Shown here: in pieces, positions 1 to 9,009 of the stretch | How the letters are laid out: each line of letters begins with the position of its first letter | Position numbering within the stretch: position 1 is the first letter of the stretch | Made by a program: the position numbers and the translations under genes | Origin: an uncultured Sphingobacteriales bacterium | GTDB lineage: Bacteria > Bacteroidota > Bacteroidia > Chitinophagales > Chitinophagaceae | DNA: 64,000 nt | Direction of reading: 5' to 3' | Assembly: GCA_937991535.1 (NCBI GenBank) | Contig: CALKHN010000008.1 | Span: forward strand, 52,858 to 116,857 | Notes under the pieces: model-generated | What the model was told of the DNA's origin: nothing | The model's input: the letters and a program-made list of their open reading frames with translations, nothing else | The model's database searches: none

Positions 1-96
1 TAAATTACCTGTCTTATTCTTAATGTCAACCACATTCTTCGTTTCTACTACATTGGCGGTAGTATTTGCTCCCCATTGTTTTCTTAATCTGCTCAT
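1..96 (-). CDS. rpoZ: RNA polymerase omega subunit (RpoZ/Rpb6-like), N-terminal part
   Basis: The first 32 codons of a gene that runs off the left edge. The peptide begins MSRLRKQWGANTTAN and continues VVETKNVVDIKNKTGN. This resembles the N-terminus of the small Rpb6/omega-type protein that follows bamD in many Bacteroidota; omega helps assemble and stabilise RNA polymerase. Its ATG overlaps the bamD stop codon (ATGA), so the two genes are probably translationally coupled. The identification rests on a short N-terminus plus gene order, so it is good but not certain. Confidence 0.65.
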   Translation of the reverse strand, partial: MSRLRKQWGANTTANVVETKNVVDIKNKTGNL

Positions 97-896
97 TGAG
101 AAATAGTTTTTATATTATTTTGCGACAAAGTTAAGTAACGTTCTGCTTCTTTCAATAGTTTACTTTCGGGAAACCTGTCCTGGAAATCCTGTGCTTCCTC
201 AATTGCCTGTACGTAACGCTCATTTTGCTTATCCGGTATGCTCATAGCAGCATATCTATAATAAGATTTTACTACCCAAAGCTTAAACTCATCGGCATTG
301 GGTGCGTCAGGATAACTATTCAGCAATGTGGAAAAAGATATAGCTGCTGCCTTATACTGACCTAGATTATAATACAATTCTGCACTGCTATAGTCCTTGG
401 TTATCAACTTATTATAGCATTGAGCAATAATTTCCTGGGCTTCCTTGTTGCGTTCAGATCCAGGATGTGTATTAATAAATGTTTGCATTTGTCCCATAGC
501 TTTTATAGTATTGGTTTGGTCCAATTCAGGCCTGGGTGATTGTTTAAAATAGCAGAAAGCATGCATATAATCCACTTCTTCTGCTTTAGCACTATTGGGG
601 AAATATTCAAGAAAGCTTTTAAAAAGGTTTTCAGCACTGATGTAATCCTTTAGATAGTAAGCGCAATAAGCAAACTTATAATGAATATCTTCAAATTTGT
701 TGGAGCCCTTGAAAACAGGAAACAAATCTTCGTACAACTGCTGTGCAAAACGATACTTTTTCTTTACAAAGTACTGATCCGCCATTCTGAGTTTATACTC
801 ATAGTCCTTACTTTTCATTACTTTAGAAAATCTAGAGCAGGATGATAGGACACAAACTGCGCCAACCAGCAAAAAAAGGTATTTGATTATTCTCAT
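93..896 (-). CDS. bamD: Outer membrane assembly lipoprotein BamD
   Basis: A 267-residue lipoprotein of the BAM complex, which folds and inserts beta-barrel proteins into the outer membrane. It starts with a signal peptide ending in a lipobox (VLSSC, lipidated Cys20). The rest is helical TPR-like repeats, for example KKKYRFAQQLYEDLFP and LKDYISAENLFKSFLEYFP, as in the BamD/YfiO family. Length is normal for the family. It is transcribed ahead of the rpoZ-like gene, with a 4-base overlap. A CAAAAATA box at 907-914 (TATTTTTG on the coding strand) fits a Bacteroidota -7 element; I saw no convincing -33 element at normal spacing. Confidence 0.93.
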   Translation of the reverse strand: MRIIKYLFLLVGAVCVLSSCSRFSKVMKSKDYEYKLRMADQYFVKKKYRFAQQLYEDLFPVFKGSNKFEDIHYKFAYCAYYLKDYISAENLFKSFLEYFPNSAKAEEVDYMHAFCYFKQSPRPELDQTNTIKAMGQMQTFINTHPGSERNKEAQEIIAQCYNKLITKDYSSAELYYNLGQYKAAAISFSTLLNSYPDAPNADEFKLWVVKSYYRYAAMSIPDKQNERYVQAIEEAQDFQDRFPESKLLKEAERYLTLSQNNIKTISQ

Positions 897-986
897 AAAA
901 GGCGGGCAAAAATAATTGTTTTATAATACAATCTGAGAGAATAAATGTAAACTTCTGATATTTAGCAACACGTTAAGGTATTGATA

Positions 987-1024
987 AAAAAGCTGGCTGC
1001 AGCTTATTTGCTGAGCCAGCTTTT
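987..1024 (-). terminator. Rho-independent terminator after the OmpA-family gene
   Basis: An 11-bp stem (aaaagctggct with agccagctttt) is extended by an inner CAGC/GCTG stem. The sequence is A-rich on one side and T-rich on the other, so it could work in both directions. It lies between the end of the OmpA-family gene and the bamD promoter region. Confidence 0.8.
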
Positions 1025-1057
1025 AAAATTTATGATTAACCATTGAAAACCAACTTA

Positions 1058-2716
1058 TTAACCTCTCCTCCTCAGGTTAGGATGTGGTGCAGGAACAGTA
1101 TTCGGACCTTCATCGCTCACATCTGCCGCTCTAAGATCTACTGTATTACAATCTCCACCAGTTTCACCATATTTGAATATCAAGCGGTCTGAACTGATGC
1201 CTTGCTTTTCTACCAGGTAATTGATCACCACATTTACCCTATCCCAACTCAATTGCTGTGAAGATTTTGAGGGCTCACAGGTATAGCTTGTTACTACTAC
1301 CCTGCAATTAGGGTTTTGACGAAGCCTGTCTGCTACGTTAGCCAGCACGGCTTCAGCATCCTGAGAAATTTTAAAGGCTTTAGCATTAAAAGAAATACTG
1401 GGTAAATCGCCTATCCCGCAATCGCCGCCACCTCTTTTAGCAACATAACCTTCAAAGCAAGACTCATCAGGACAAGGACACTTACCTACGCCATCTGCAT
1501 CAACAGGTTGGCAAACTGTAGGGGTTATCAACTCTTTATCCTTGTAATCAGGTACACCATCACCGTCTGTATCCCTGCTCACACCATGCGTATCAACTGA
1601 TGCACCGGCAGGCGTATTGGGTTCCATATCAAACTGGTCAGAAACACCATCACCGTCAGCATCATCCAATACAGGTTTGGGTATTTTCATATGCTTGGGA
1701 GAGTTTAACTCGCTGTACGCATAATCCAATGGATTGAGCCACCACAAAGGTTGAACAGATTTTGAGCCTATATTGATATTTAATCCTAAACTGGCAAAAT
1801 TATACATATCATTGCTGGGGGTAAGCACCCTGCCTGTATTGGGATTGCCCGGATCACTTACATTCTGCCAGCGAACACCATCCAGCAGGTCGTCGCCTGT
1901 AAAAGTTAACCTGTCTTCTATTGCCAGGTTTAACCTGTCGCTCAATTTAATGGCAACACCTACTCCTACCGTCCTGGAAAAACGAAGTGTTTTTCCGAAA
2001 AGCTTTGCTCTTGCATTGCCTTCATTTTCAGCAAGGGTATTGTAGCTTCCGGCATCTAAAAGATTTTTAACGTCCTTAATGGTTTGCCTTCTCTCTTTAT
2101 AAACATTGTTAACTCCTATAGTGCTGAAATTATATAATGCATTGGCATCCGATACAACGTTGGTTTTTGTTTCATATACTGTAGCGCCTATACCTGCCAG
2201 TGCATATACAACAAAACCAGTTTTACCTTTATGGAAACGGATGTTATTGAAAGTAAATACTCCCTGCAAAGACAGGTCCTGCACATTGGCTTTATAGTTA
2301 TCGAAAACGGTTTGTCCAACACCATAGCCTGCATTGCGCCAATGATCAGCAAAACCACTGGTTCTTTCTTTCCAGTTTACACCTCTTGCCATACCATATA
2401 CGTATTCAGCACGTACAGAGAACAGGTAACCCAGCGCTTTTCTTACGTGTACACCAAAACCTGGCGTAGGGAACTGTGATGCCACATCTCCCAATATATT
2501 AAACGTACCTACTTTTAAACCCAGTTCCCACTGACTTCTTGGCTTTGCAGGAAAATTATACTGGTTATTCAAAAACTCGTTATGTTGTCCCAGTCTTTTG
2601 GAAGGAATTAAAGAAGAATCTCTCCAATCGTAGCTACCGGTAGTTTCCTGGGCAAACAGGACTGTGGTTAGCAATGTAAAAATCCCCAGCAGCAAGAAAA
2701 TCCTTTTGGTTGCCAT
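1058..2716 (-). CDS. OmpA-family outer membrane protein with calcium-binding repeats
   Basis: A 552-residue exported protein. Residues 1-23 form a signal peptide ending in FAQ. The next part, to about residue 330, looks like an outer-membrane beta-barrel. At about 350-395 there are Asp-rich thrombospondin type 3 repeats (DADGDGVSDQFD, DTDGDGVPDYKD), expected to bind calcium. The C-terminal part (about 440-530) is an OmpA-like peptidoglycan-binding domain with NPNCRVVVTSYTC and a region resembling the usual SxxRAxxVxxYL helix (SWDRVNVVINYLVEKQGIS). The protein probably links outer membrane and cell wall. It is monocistronic, with its own promoter and terminator. Confidence 0.88.
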   Translation of the reverse strand: MATKRIFLLLGIFTLLTTVLFAQETTGSYDWRDSSLIPSKRLGQHNEFLNNQYNFPAKPRSQWELGLKVGTFNILGDVASQFPTPGFGVHVRKALGYLFSVRAEYVYGMARGVNWKERTSGFADHWRNAGYGVGQTVFDNYKANVQDLSLQGVFTFNNIRFHKGKTGFVVYALAGIGATVYETKTNVVSDANALYNFSTIGVNNVYKERRQTIKDVKNLLDAGSYNTLAENEGNARAKLFGKTLRFSRTVGVGVAIKLSDRLNLAIEDRLTFTGDDLLDGVRWQNVSDPGNPNTGRVLTPSNDMYNFASLGLNINIGSKSVQPLWWLNPLDYAYSELNSPKHMKIPKPVLDDADGDGVSDQFDMEPNTPAGASVDTHGVSRDTDGDGVPDYKDKELITPTVCQPVDADGVGKCPCPDESCFEGYVAKRGGGDCGIGDLPSISFNAKAFKISQDAEAVLANVADRLRQNPNCRVVVTSYTCEPSKSSQQLSWDRVNVVINYLVEKQGISSDRLIFKYGETGGDCNTVDLRAADVSDEGPNTVPAPHPNLRRRG

Positions 2717-2769
2717 AATGTCTAAAATATTAGTGAATGAATACGGTGATCTTATAAAAAAGTTATATG

Positions 2770-2800
2770 CAAAAGTATTGATTGAGTATCAAATACCAAA
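2770..2800 (-). promoter_or_regulatory. Bacteroidota-type promoter of the OmpA-family gene
   Basis: On the minus strand a TTTG (-33, positions 2800-2797) is followed after exactly 19 bases by TACTTTTG (-7, positions 2777-2770). This matches the TTTG-N19-TAnnTTTG pattern of the Bacteroidota primary sigma factor. The start codon is about 54 bases downstream. Confidence 0.6.
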
Positions 2801-2893
2801 TTTTTTAGAAATAATAAATTACACAGTTAACTTGCAGTGTTTTATATCAGACAGCAAACTGAATTCATTAGTTGCAACATTTATGCCTTTTTT

Positions 2894-3862
2894 ATGAAGA
2901 TGAATACAGCAAAGAGAATTATATCGGATGAACTGGCAATCTTCGAATCAAAATTCAAGGCATCAGTTAAAAGCAATGTTCCTTTGCTCGACAGGATAAT
3001 GCAATACATTGTAAAGCGGAAAGGGAAACAACTCAGGCCCATGTTTGTTTTGCTTTCGGCCAAGCTTGCCGGCGGCATCAATGATTCAACTTACCGGGCT
3101 GCTTCCCTGGTAGAATTGTTACATACTGCTACCCTGGTACATGATGATGTTGTGGATGAATCGTATGAAAGGAGGGGATTTTTTTCTACATATGCGTTGT
3201 GGAAAACCAAGGTTTCTGTTCTGGTGGGCGATTATTTGCTCAGCAAAGGGCTGCTCTTATCCCTGAACGGGCAGGACTATCGCATATTGCATATTCTTTC
3301 CGATGCAGTGCGTCAAATGAGCGAAGGAGAACTTTTACAAATTGAAAAAGCGCGGGGGCTGAATTTAAACGAAGATATTTATTTTGAAATCATCAAAACA
3401 AAAACGGCTTCTTTACTGGCATCTGCTTGTGCTGCAGGAGGCTGGTCCGGATCTGAAAATGAAGATATTACCGAAAAACTGAGGCAATTTGGAGAATATA
3501 CAGGAATAGCTTTTCAAATAAAAGACGATCTTTTTGATTATGGAACCGACAGCATTGGTAAACCCACCGGCAACGATATTAAAGAAAAGAAACTTACGCT
3601 CCCTTTAATATATACACTAAATCATACTACTTCATCAAAACGGAGAGAGCTTATATATATAATAAAGAACCAGAATCGCAGAAAAGAAAAGGTGAATTAT
3701 GTGATAGAAAACGTAAAACAAACCGGGGGAATTCAATATGGAGAGCAAAAGATGCTGGAGTACAGGGAAAAGGCACTTTCAGTGTTGCATGAATTTCCTC
3801 CATCAGAAATTCGCAATGCATTGGAAGAAATGCTAAATTACACAACAGACAGAAAGCATTAG
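2894..3862 (+). CDS. Polyprenyl (trans-isoprenyl) diphosphate synthase
   Basis: Condenses isopentenyl diphosphate units onto an allylic primer to make a long polyprenyl diphosphate, most likely the menaquinone side chain. The first Asp-rich motif (HDDVVDE, about residue 84 from the chosen start) and the second (KDDLFDYG, about 211) are intact, as is the KGKQLRP substrate motif. I chose ATG 2894 (MKMNTAKR), giving 322 residues, because the 19 codons upstream look non-coding; ATG 2900 is equally possible. It is followed 14 bases later by recJ, so the two are probably co-transcribed. Product chain length cannot be read from the sequence. Confidence 0.9.
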   Translation: MKMNTAKRIISDELAIFESKFKASVKSNVPLLDRIMQYIVKRKGKQLRPMFVLLSAKLAGGINDSTYRAASLVELLHTATLVHDDVVDESYERRGFFSTYALWKTKVSVLVGDYLLSKGLLLSLNGQDYRILHILSDAVRQMSEGELLQIEKARGLNLNEDIYFEIIKTKTASLLASACAAGGWSGSENEDITEKLRQFGEYTGIAFQIKDDLFDYGTDSIGKPTGNDIKEKKLTLPLIYTLNHTTSSKRRELIYIIKNQNRRKEKVNYVIENVKQTGGIQYGEQKMLEYREKALSVLHEFPPSEIRNALEEMLNYTTDRKH

Positions 3863-3876
3863 CCAAACAAACACCA

Positions 3877-5586
3877 ATGGAAAAAAGATGGCATATACTG
3901 GAGGCTCCGGAAAATAAAGCGGAGCAATTATCCCATGAGCTCACCATACATCCGGCGCTTTGTAAAATATTGGTGCAAAGAGGAATTGAAACTTACGAAG
4001 AGGCTAAAAATTATTTCCGCCCTCAATTGTCCGATCTGCATAACCCCATGCTAATGAAAGATATGGATAAGGCGGTGCAAAGGTTAGTCGCTGCTTTTGA
4101 AAACAAAGAAAATATCCTTGTATTTGGAGATTATGATGTAGATGGTACTACGGCAGTATCATGTATGTTCCGTTTTCTGCAAAAAGTTTACATTCCGGAA
4201 AATATCCAGTTTTATATCCCCCATCGCTATCGCGAGGGTTATGGGGTTTCCAAAGACGGTATTGACTTCGCTCTTAAAAATAAGATTACACTAATTATAG
4301 CTTTGGATTGTGGCATTAAATCGATAGAACTTGTGCGGTATGCCAGGTCTGTTGGTATTGATTTTATTATTTGCGATCATCATTTGCCCGATGAGGAACT
4401 TCCTCCGGCAGTTGCCATTTTAAATCCCAAACAAAAGGATTGCCCCTATCCGTACAAAGAACTATGCGGTTGCGGTGTTGGATTTAAACTCATTTGTGCA
4501 TTAAGCCACCATTTGGGACTTGAAAAAAAAGAATGCTTTAATTACCTGGATCTGGTTGCAACTGCCATTGCAGCAGACATTGTTCCAATGACGGGGGAAA
4601 ACAGGATACTTGCCTATTATGGCGTAAAGCAGGTAAACGAAAATCCTTCACCCGGCATAAAGGCTCTTATTGAGTTAAGCGGACTTCAAAAGTCAGTGGT
4701 TCATATTAACAACCTTGTTTTTGTTATTGCCCCCCGTATAAATGCTGCCGGACGTATGGATGATGCCCGCAAAGCCGTTCAGTTGTTTATTGAAGAAGAC
4801 TACGCGAAAGCTATTGAATATGCGGGAATGCTGCACTCCGACAATGACGAAAGAAAAGAGGCCGACAGCAGCATTACAGGGCAGGCCCTGAGTATGATTG
4901 AAAATGATGAAATACTGATACAGAGAAAAACAACCGTAGTTTATCAACCACACTGGCATAAAGGGGTGGTAGGTATTGTGGCTTCCAGGCTTATTGAAAA
5001 ATATTACCGTCCCACCGTAGTATTAACCCAAAGCGGGGAAATAGTGGCCGGTAGCGCCCGGAGTGTGCCCGGCTTCAATTTATATGAGGCTATTCATGCC
5101 TGCAGGCAACATTTATTAGGTTATGGCGGCCATTTCGCTGCGGCGGGCATGACGATGCTTCCTGAACATGTGGAAGCTTTCAGCAATAAATTTGAAGAAG
5201 TGGTTACCGCCCAAATCGAGCCGGCTCAATTAATTCCTGTGCTTTTTATTGACGGAGCAATTGAACTTGCCGATATTAAACCGGTTTTTTATAAGATCAT
5301 CTGCCAAATGGAGCCTTTCGGTCCCGAAAACCTGCGCCCGGTTTTTGTATGCAGAAATGTTACAGATACAGGCTATTCCAGGATTGTGAAAGAACAACAT
5401 ATTAAATTTTCAATAAAGCAGGACAATACGGTAATAAGCGGCATCGGTTTTAATCTGGCACAACATTTCAACCTACTGGAATCCAAACAACCCGTTGATA
5501 TTGTTTTTACGATTGACGAAAATGAATGGAACGGTGAAAAAAATCTGCAATTAAAAGTGATTGATTTCAGACGAAGTGACAATTGA
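3877..5586 (+). CDS. recJ: Single-stranded-DNA-specific exonuclease RecJ
   Basis: A 569-residue 5'-3' single-strand exonuclease of recombination and mismatch or base-excision repair. The DHH/DHHA1 architecture is complete: DYDVDGT (85-91), the ALDCGIKS segment, the DHH triad in ICDHHLPDEELPPA (about 165-178), INAAGRM, and the C-terminal GYGGHFAAAGMT motif (about 417). Length is normal for the family. It follows the polyprenyl synthase closely and overlaps the next gene by four bases (TTGA), suggesting one operon. Confidence 0.95.
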   Translation: MEKRWHILEAPENKAEQLSHELTIHPALCKILVQRGIETYEEAKNYFRPQLSDLHNPMLMKDMDKAVQRLVAAFENKENILVFGDYDVDGTTAVSCMFRFLQKVYIPENIQFYIPHRYREGYGVSKDGIDFALKNKITLIIALDCGIKSIELVRYARSVGIDFIICDHHLPDEELPPAVAILNPKQKDCPYPYKELCGCGVGFKLICALSHHLGLEKKECFNYLDLVATAIAADIVPMTGENRILAYYGVKQVNENPSPGIKALIELSGLQKSVVHINNLVFVIAPRINAAGRMDDARKAVQLFIEEDYAKAIEYAGMLHSDNDERKEADSSITGQALSMIENDEILIQRKTTVVYQPHWHKGVVGIVASRLIEKYYRPTVVLTQSGEIVAGSARSVPGFNLYEAIHACRQHLLGYGGHFAAAGMTMLPEHVEAFSNKFEEVVTAQIEPAQLIPVLFIDGAIELADIKPVFYKIICQMEPFGPENLRPVFVCRNVTDTGYSRIVKEQHIKFSIKQDNTVISGIGFNLAQHFNLLESKQPVDIVFTIDENEWNGEKNLQLKVIDFRRSDN

Positions 5587-6266
5587 AAAAATGGCTTAAT
5601 TATATAAAACTTTATGGGTATTTCGCTATCAACTGGAACCCCGTTCTTGCCAGTTTTATTTTAATGCATGAAATAAAAGGGGAAAAAAAATTTGGAGTTG
5701 ACACTTCGAAGCCCCTTGAATTAACACAGCTTACGATTGGCAACGTAGACATCTCGCATTCATCAAGGTACGAAGGGGTAAACTTTTATATACTGGAGGC
5801 ATTGCTAAAGCGCCTGTGCGAAATTTGCGATGACAGGTCTTTCACAGATCTTGGCTGCGGAAAAGGCAGAGCAATGGTAGTGGCGGCCCATTACGGATTT
5901 ACAACAATCAGAGGTGTAGACTTTGCGCAGGAAGTATGCAGCATTGCGGAGCAGCACATGCAAAAGACCAACGTTCAATTTCCTCAAATGAGCTACCAGG
6001 TTTTATGCAAAAACGTACTGGAATATGATATCCATCCGGATGAATCTGTTTTCTTTATGTTCAATCCTTTTAGCGATGATACGATTGCCAGGTTCCTCGA
6101 AAAAGTAAATGTTTCGGTAAAACAAAATCCCCGCACGGTTTATTTTTTATATGTCAGCCCCAGGTACATAGAAACCTTTTTTGAGTTTGAATATGAACCG
6201 GTATACCGCAAAAGAAAATTGAAATGGCTGGATGGCGTTATACTGAAAAAAGATGTTACAGCATAA
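5583..6266 (+). CDS. SAM-dependent methyltransferase, class I
   Basis: A 227-residue protein with a class I SAM-binding motif (FTDLGCGKGRAM, about residues 87-98) followed by an acidic strand end (RGVDFA). The substrate is not evident. The start is a TTG overlapping the recJ stop (TTGA), which fits translational coupling; no better in-frame start lies nearby. The N-terminal 60 residues have no recognisable domain. The link to recJ may be only transcriptional. Confidence 0.75.
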   Translation: MKKWLNYIKLYGYFAINWNPVLASFILMHEIKGEKKFGVDTSKPLELTQLTIGNVDISHSSRYEGVNFYILEALLKRLCEICDDRSFTDLGCGKGRAMVVAAHYGFTTIRGVDFAQEVCSIAEQHMQKTNVQFPQMSYQVLCKNVLEYDIHPDESVFFMFNPFSDDTIARFLEKVNVSVKQNPRTVYFLYVSPRYIETFFEFEYEPVYRKRKLKWLDGVILKKDVTA

Positions 6267-6280
6267 TACCGTGCACTAAA

Positions 6281-6320
6281 AAAAGCAACAGCCCGGATAA
6301 TGACCCGGGCAATTGCTTTT
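6281..6320. terminator. Bidirectional terminator between two convergent genes
   Basis: The stem pairs AAAAGCAA with TTGCTTTT and GCCCGG with CCGGGC, with one small internal mismatch and a short loop. It has A-rich and T-rich ends. It sits between the methyltransferase (plus) and htpG (minus), so it can end both transcripts. Confidence 0.8.
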
Positions 6321-6344
6321 AGTAAATATGAACGATACTTATTA

Positions 6345-8195
6345 TCAGCTCTCAAGAATAATCTTACTTTTCTGCGTTCCACTCATCAGCTCTACGCTGC
6401 GGTTAATAAAATCAGTAAGATTATTTCCTTTCAATAACCCTTGCGACAATAGAGCCAGGTCGGCCAGGTTGTGAACAGCCTTTTCTTTTTTTGTTGTATC
6501 GGTTTCATGTAATATGGTTTGAAATACCGGGTGATTGCCGTTTACTGTAAGCGTTACATCATCCGGCATGCTGGCATAAAATCCCGCCATAGGTCCGCCT
6601 GCAAGAGCCATATCCTTCATGCGCCGCATAAATTCCGGACGGGTGGCAACCACCGGAGGAGCTTCAGCACCCAGCCCTTTCACTTCAACAGACATATTAA
6701 CGTCCGGACGCTGCACATTAAACAAATCTTTTAATGCATCGGCTTCTTCCTTGCTGAGAACGGTTTCCCCGGCTTCCTGTTTATCAACCAGGTTATCGGC
6801 AATGTCGGCATCGACACGGGTAAAATGAACATTCTCCCATTTGTTTTCTACCTGGCTTATAAACGCGGCATCTACCAGGGTTTCCATTTTTACAACCTTG
6901 TATCCCCTTGCTTTTGCCTGCTGAATATAGGCATCCTGCTGTACCGGATTAGTAGTATACAATATAACCAGCTTGCCGTCTTTGTTCTTTTGCAAGGGTT
7001 CTGCGGCGGCTCTGTATTCTTCAAGCGTATAAAATTTTCCGCCTTCTACGTCTTCAAATACATGAAACCTGTTGGCTCTTTCCAGAAATTTATCGTCAGT
7101 CATCATTCCATACTTCACGAACAAGCCAATATGTTCCCATTTTTCTTCAAACGCTTTCCTGTCCTTGTTGAATATCTCCTCCAGCTTGTCGGCAACTTTC
7201 TTAGTAATATGATTGTTGATCTTCCTCACATTGGGATCACCCTGCAAATAGCTACGGCTTACATTAAGGGGAATATCCGGAGAATCAATTACGCCCTGCA
7301 GCAACATCAAAAATTCGGGCACAATGTCTTTTACTTCTTCAGTAACAAATACCTGGTTGCTGTACAACTGAATTTTATCCTTCTGTATTTCATAACTCTG
7401 CTTTATTTTGGGAAAATACAGGATGCCGGTCAGGTTGAAAGGATAGTCTACATTAAGATGAATCCAGAAAAGCGGTGTTTCGTTAAAAGGATATAGCTCT
7501 TTATAGAAATTCTGATAATCTTCTGTAGTTAATTCAGAAGGTTTTTTTGTCCATGCAGGGTTGGTATTATTGATCTGCTTGTCTTCAAAAAAAATAGGAA
7601 TGGGTAAAAACCGGCAAAATTTTTCAAGTATTTGTCTTATTCTTCCTGCTTCTAAAAATTCTTTACTTTCTTCATTAATATGAAGTACAATGTCGGTACC
7701 CCTGTCCGGCTTCTCTGTTTCTTCCAGTGTAAATGCCGGGCTGCCGTCGCACTCCCACTTTACAGCAGGTTTATCCTGCAGGTACGATTTTGTTATAACT
7801 TCAACTTTATCGCTCACCATAAAGGAAGAATAAAACCCCAGCCCGAAATGACCTATAATATTGCTTTCATTTTGTCCTTTATACTTCTCTAAAAATTCCT
7901 CTGCACCACTAAACGCTACCTGGTTAAGGTATTTATCCACTTCTTCGGCGGTCATGCCCACCCCTTTGTCAGAAATAGTGAGAGTTTTGGTTTCGGCATC
8001 TAATTTCACATCTATCCGTAATTCGCCCAATTCGCCTTTGGCTTCTCCTATAGAAGATAAGGTTTTTATTTTTTGAGTGGCATCCACGGCATTACTAACC
8101 AGTTCCCGTAAAAAGATATCATGTTCGCTGTAAAGAAATTTTTTAATGATAGGGAATATGTTCTCCGTTTGTACCCTTATGTTTCCTTTTTGCAT
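6345..8195 (-). CDS. htpG: Chaperone protein HtpG (Hsp90)
   Basis: A 616-residue cytoplasmic ATP-dependent chaperone. The GHKL ATPase motifs are intact: ELVSNAVDAT (E/N-box), SDKGVGMT, and IGHFGLGFYSSFMV with the glycine-rich lid. The middle domain carries SRSYLQGDPNVRKI. I chose the ATG at 8195 (MQKGNIRVQTENIFP), the conserved Hsp90 N-terminus; a start 19 codons upstream would translate the promoter region. A sigma-54-type box lies 41 bases upstream (8236-8251), and a very similar one precedes dnaK. The gene diverges from rpsF. Confidence 0.95.
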   Translation of the reverse strand: MQKGNIRVQTENIFPIIKKFLYSEHDIFLRELVSNAVDATQKIKTLSSIGEAKGELGELRIDVKLDAETKTLTISDKGVGMTAEEVDKYLNQVAFSGAEEFLEKYKGQNESNIIGHFGLGFYSSFMVSDKVEVITKSYLQDKPAVKWECDGSPAFTLEETEKPDRGTDIVLHINEESKEFLEAGRIRQILEKFCRFLPIPIFFEDKQINNTNPAWTKKPSELTTEDYQNFYKELYPFNETPLFWIHLNVDYPFNLTGILYFPKIKQSYEIQKDKIQLYSNQVFVTEEVKDIVPEFLMLLQGVIDSPDIPLNVSRSYLQGDPNVRKINNHITKKVADKLEEIFNKDRKAFEEKWEHIGLFVKYGMMTDDKFLERANRFHVFEDVEGGKFYTLEEYRAAAEPLQKNKDGKLVILYTTNPVQQDAYIQQAKARGYKVVKMETLVDAAFISQVENKWENVHFTRVDADIADNLVDKQEAGETVLSKEEADALKDLFNVQRPDVNMSVEVKGLGAEAPPVVATRPEFMRRMKDMALAGGPMAGFYASMPDDVTLTVNGNHPVFQTILHETDTTKKEKAVHNLADLALLSQGLLKGNNLTDFINRSVELMSGTQKSKIILES

Positions 8196-8235
8196 AATGC
8201 TTGATTCAATTAAGTTATAAATGGCAACAACCTGC

Positions 8236-8251
8236 GGCAAATAAAATGCCA
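8236..8251 (-). promoter_or_regulatory. Sigma-54-type -24/-12 promoter candidate of htpG
   Basis: On the minus strand the box reads TGGCATTTTATTTGCC, with GG (8250-8249) and GC (8238-8237) separated by exactly 10 bases, as in the sigma-54 consensus TGGCAC-N5-TTGC. It is 41 bases from the htpG ATG. The dnaK box at 15131-15147 has the same layout. A CTGTCAG lies 19 bases upstream. Assignment to sigma-54 is inference from geometry. Confidence 0.5.
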
Positions 8252-8306
8252 TTGGAGGAATTACTGACAGGTTGGCAAATGGGCGTTTTAAATTTTTGGT
8301 TTATAG

Positions 8307-8339
8307 TTTATGAAAATATGATAAAAAAAACTACCTTTG
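8307..8339 (+). promoter_or_regulatory. Probable promoter of the rpsF-rpsR-rplI operon
   Basis: TACCTTTG at 8332-8339 is a perfect Bacteroidota -7 element. A weak -33 match (TTTA, 8307-8310) lies 21 bases upstream. It sets the rpsF start: the ATG at 8375 is the first good start downstream. Confidence 0.45.
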
Positions 8340-8374
8340 CACCCCATATTTTTTTTAAACCAAAATTCAGGGTA

Positions 8375-8731
8375 ATGAACAATTATGAATTGATGGTGAT
8401 TTTTACCCCTGTTCTGAGCGATGAAGAGTTTAAAGCAGCTCAGAAAAAGTATACAGATCTTGTTACCGGAGCCGGCGGCGAGATTGTGTATTCTAACCCC
8501 TGGGGGTTGAAATCACTGGCGTATCCCGTCCAGAAAAAGACCACTGGTATTTACTGGGTTGTGGAATTTATTGCGCCATCCACCTTCAATGAAACTTTGA
8601 AGATTCAACTGCTGCGTGACGAGCAGGTATTGCGTCACATGGTTACAAAACTCGATAAATACGCCGTCGGGTACAATGCCAGAAAGAGAAGTGGTGTAAG
8701 TTACAAGAACGAAAAAGCGGAGGCTGAATAG
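8375..8731 (+). CDS. rpsF: 30S ribosomal protein S6
   Basis: A 118-residue protein of the small ribosomal subunit that binds next to S18. The N-terminus MNNYELMVIFTPVLSDEE is the typical S6 start, followed by the conserved GGEIVYSNPWGLKSLAYP segment. Reading could extend 58 codons further upstream, but that would run through the promoter and lacks similarity to S6, so ATG 8375 is chosen. First gene of the S6-S18-L9 operon. Confidence 0.96.
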   Translation: MNNYELMVIFTPVLSDEEFKAAQKKYTDLVTGAGGEIVYSNPWGLKSLAYPVQKKTTGIYWVVEFIAPSTFNETLKIQLLRDEQVLRHMVTKLDKYAVGYNARKRSGVSYKNEKAEAE

Positions 8732-8732
8732 T

Positions 8733-8999
8733 ATGGCAAAAGCTAATGAAATCAAATACCTTACGGCTATCAAAACAGAAAAGCCTAAGAAGAAGTTCTG
8801 CCGCTTCAAGAAGTACGGTATCAAGTACATTGATTACAAAGACGTTGAGTTTTTAAAGAAATTCCTCAATGAACAGGGTAAAATGTTACCCCGCCGTATT
8901 TCAGGCAATTCGCTTAAATACCAGCGGAAGGTATCAGAGGCGATAAAGAAAGCCCGTCAAATGGCACTATTGCCGTATGTAACTGATCTTTTAAAGTAA
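8733..8999 (+). CDS. rpsR: 30S ribosomal protein S18
   Basis: An 88-residue small-subunit protein containing CRFKKYGIKYIDYKDVEFLK, an RRISGNSLKYQRKV segment and RQMALLPYV, all S18 hallmarks. It begins one base after the rpsF stop and is followed 10 bases later by rplI, the standard order of this operon. Confidence 0.96.
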   Translation: MAKANEIKYLTAIKTEKPKKKFCRFKKYGIKYIDYKDVEFLKKFLNEQGKMLPRRISGNSLKYQRKVSEAIKKARQMALLPYVTDLLK

Positions 9000-9004
9000 G
9001 GAGG
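8998..9004 (+). promoter_or_regulatory. Strong Shine-Dalgarno site of rplI
   Basis: AAGGAGG, overlapping the rpsR stop codon and 5 bases before the rplI ATG. Worth noting because most genes in this window have no visible Shine-Dalgarno sequence, as is usual for Bacteroidota. Confidence 0.7.
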
Positions 9005-9009
9005 CAATC

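Noticed and set aside
2664..2897. Plus-strand frame of 77 codons before the polyprenyl synthase
   Set aside because: It crosses the start of the OmpA-family gene and the promoter region and has no plausible protein features.
6825..7496. Long plus-strand frame of 223 codons inside htpG
   Set aside because: It is antisense to a complete, well-conserved htpG and its translation has no recognisable domain.
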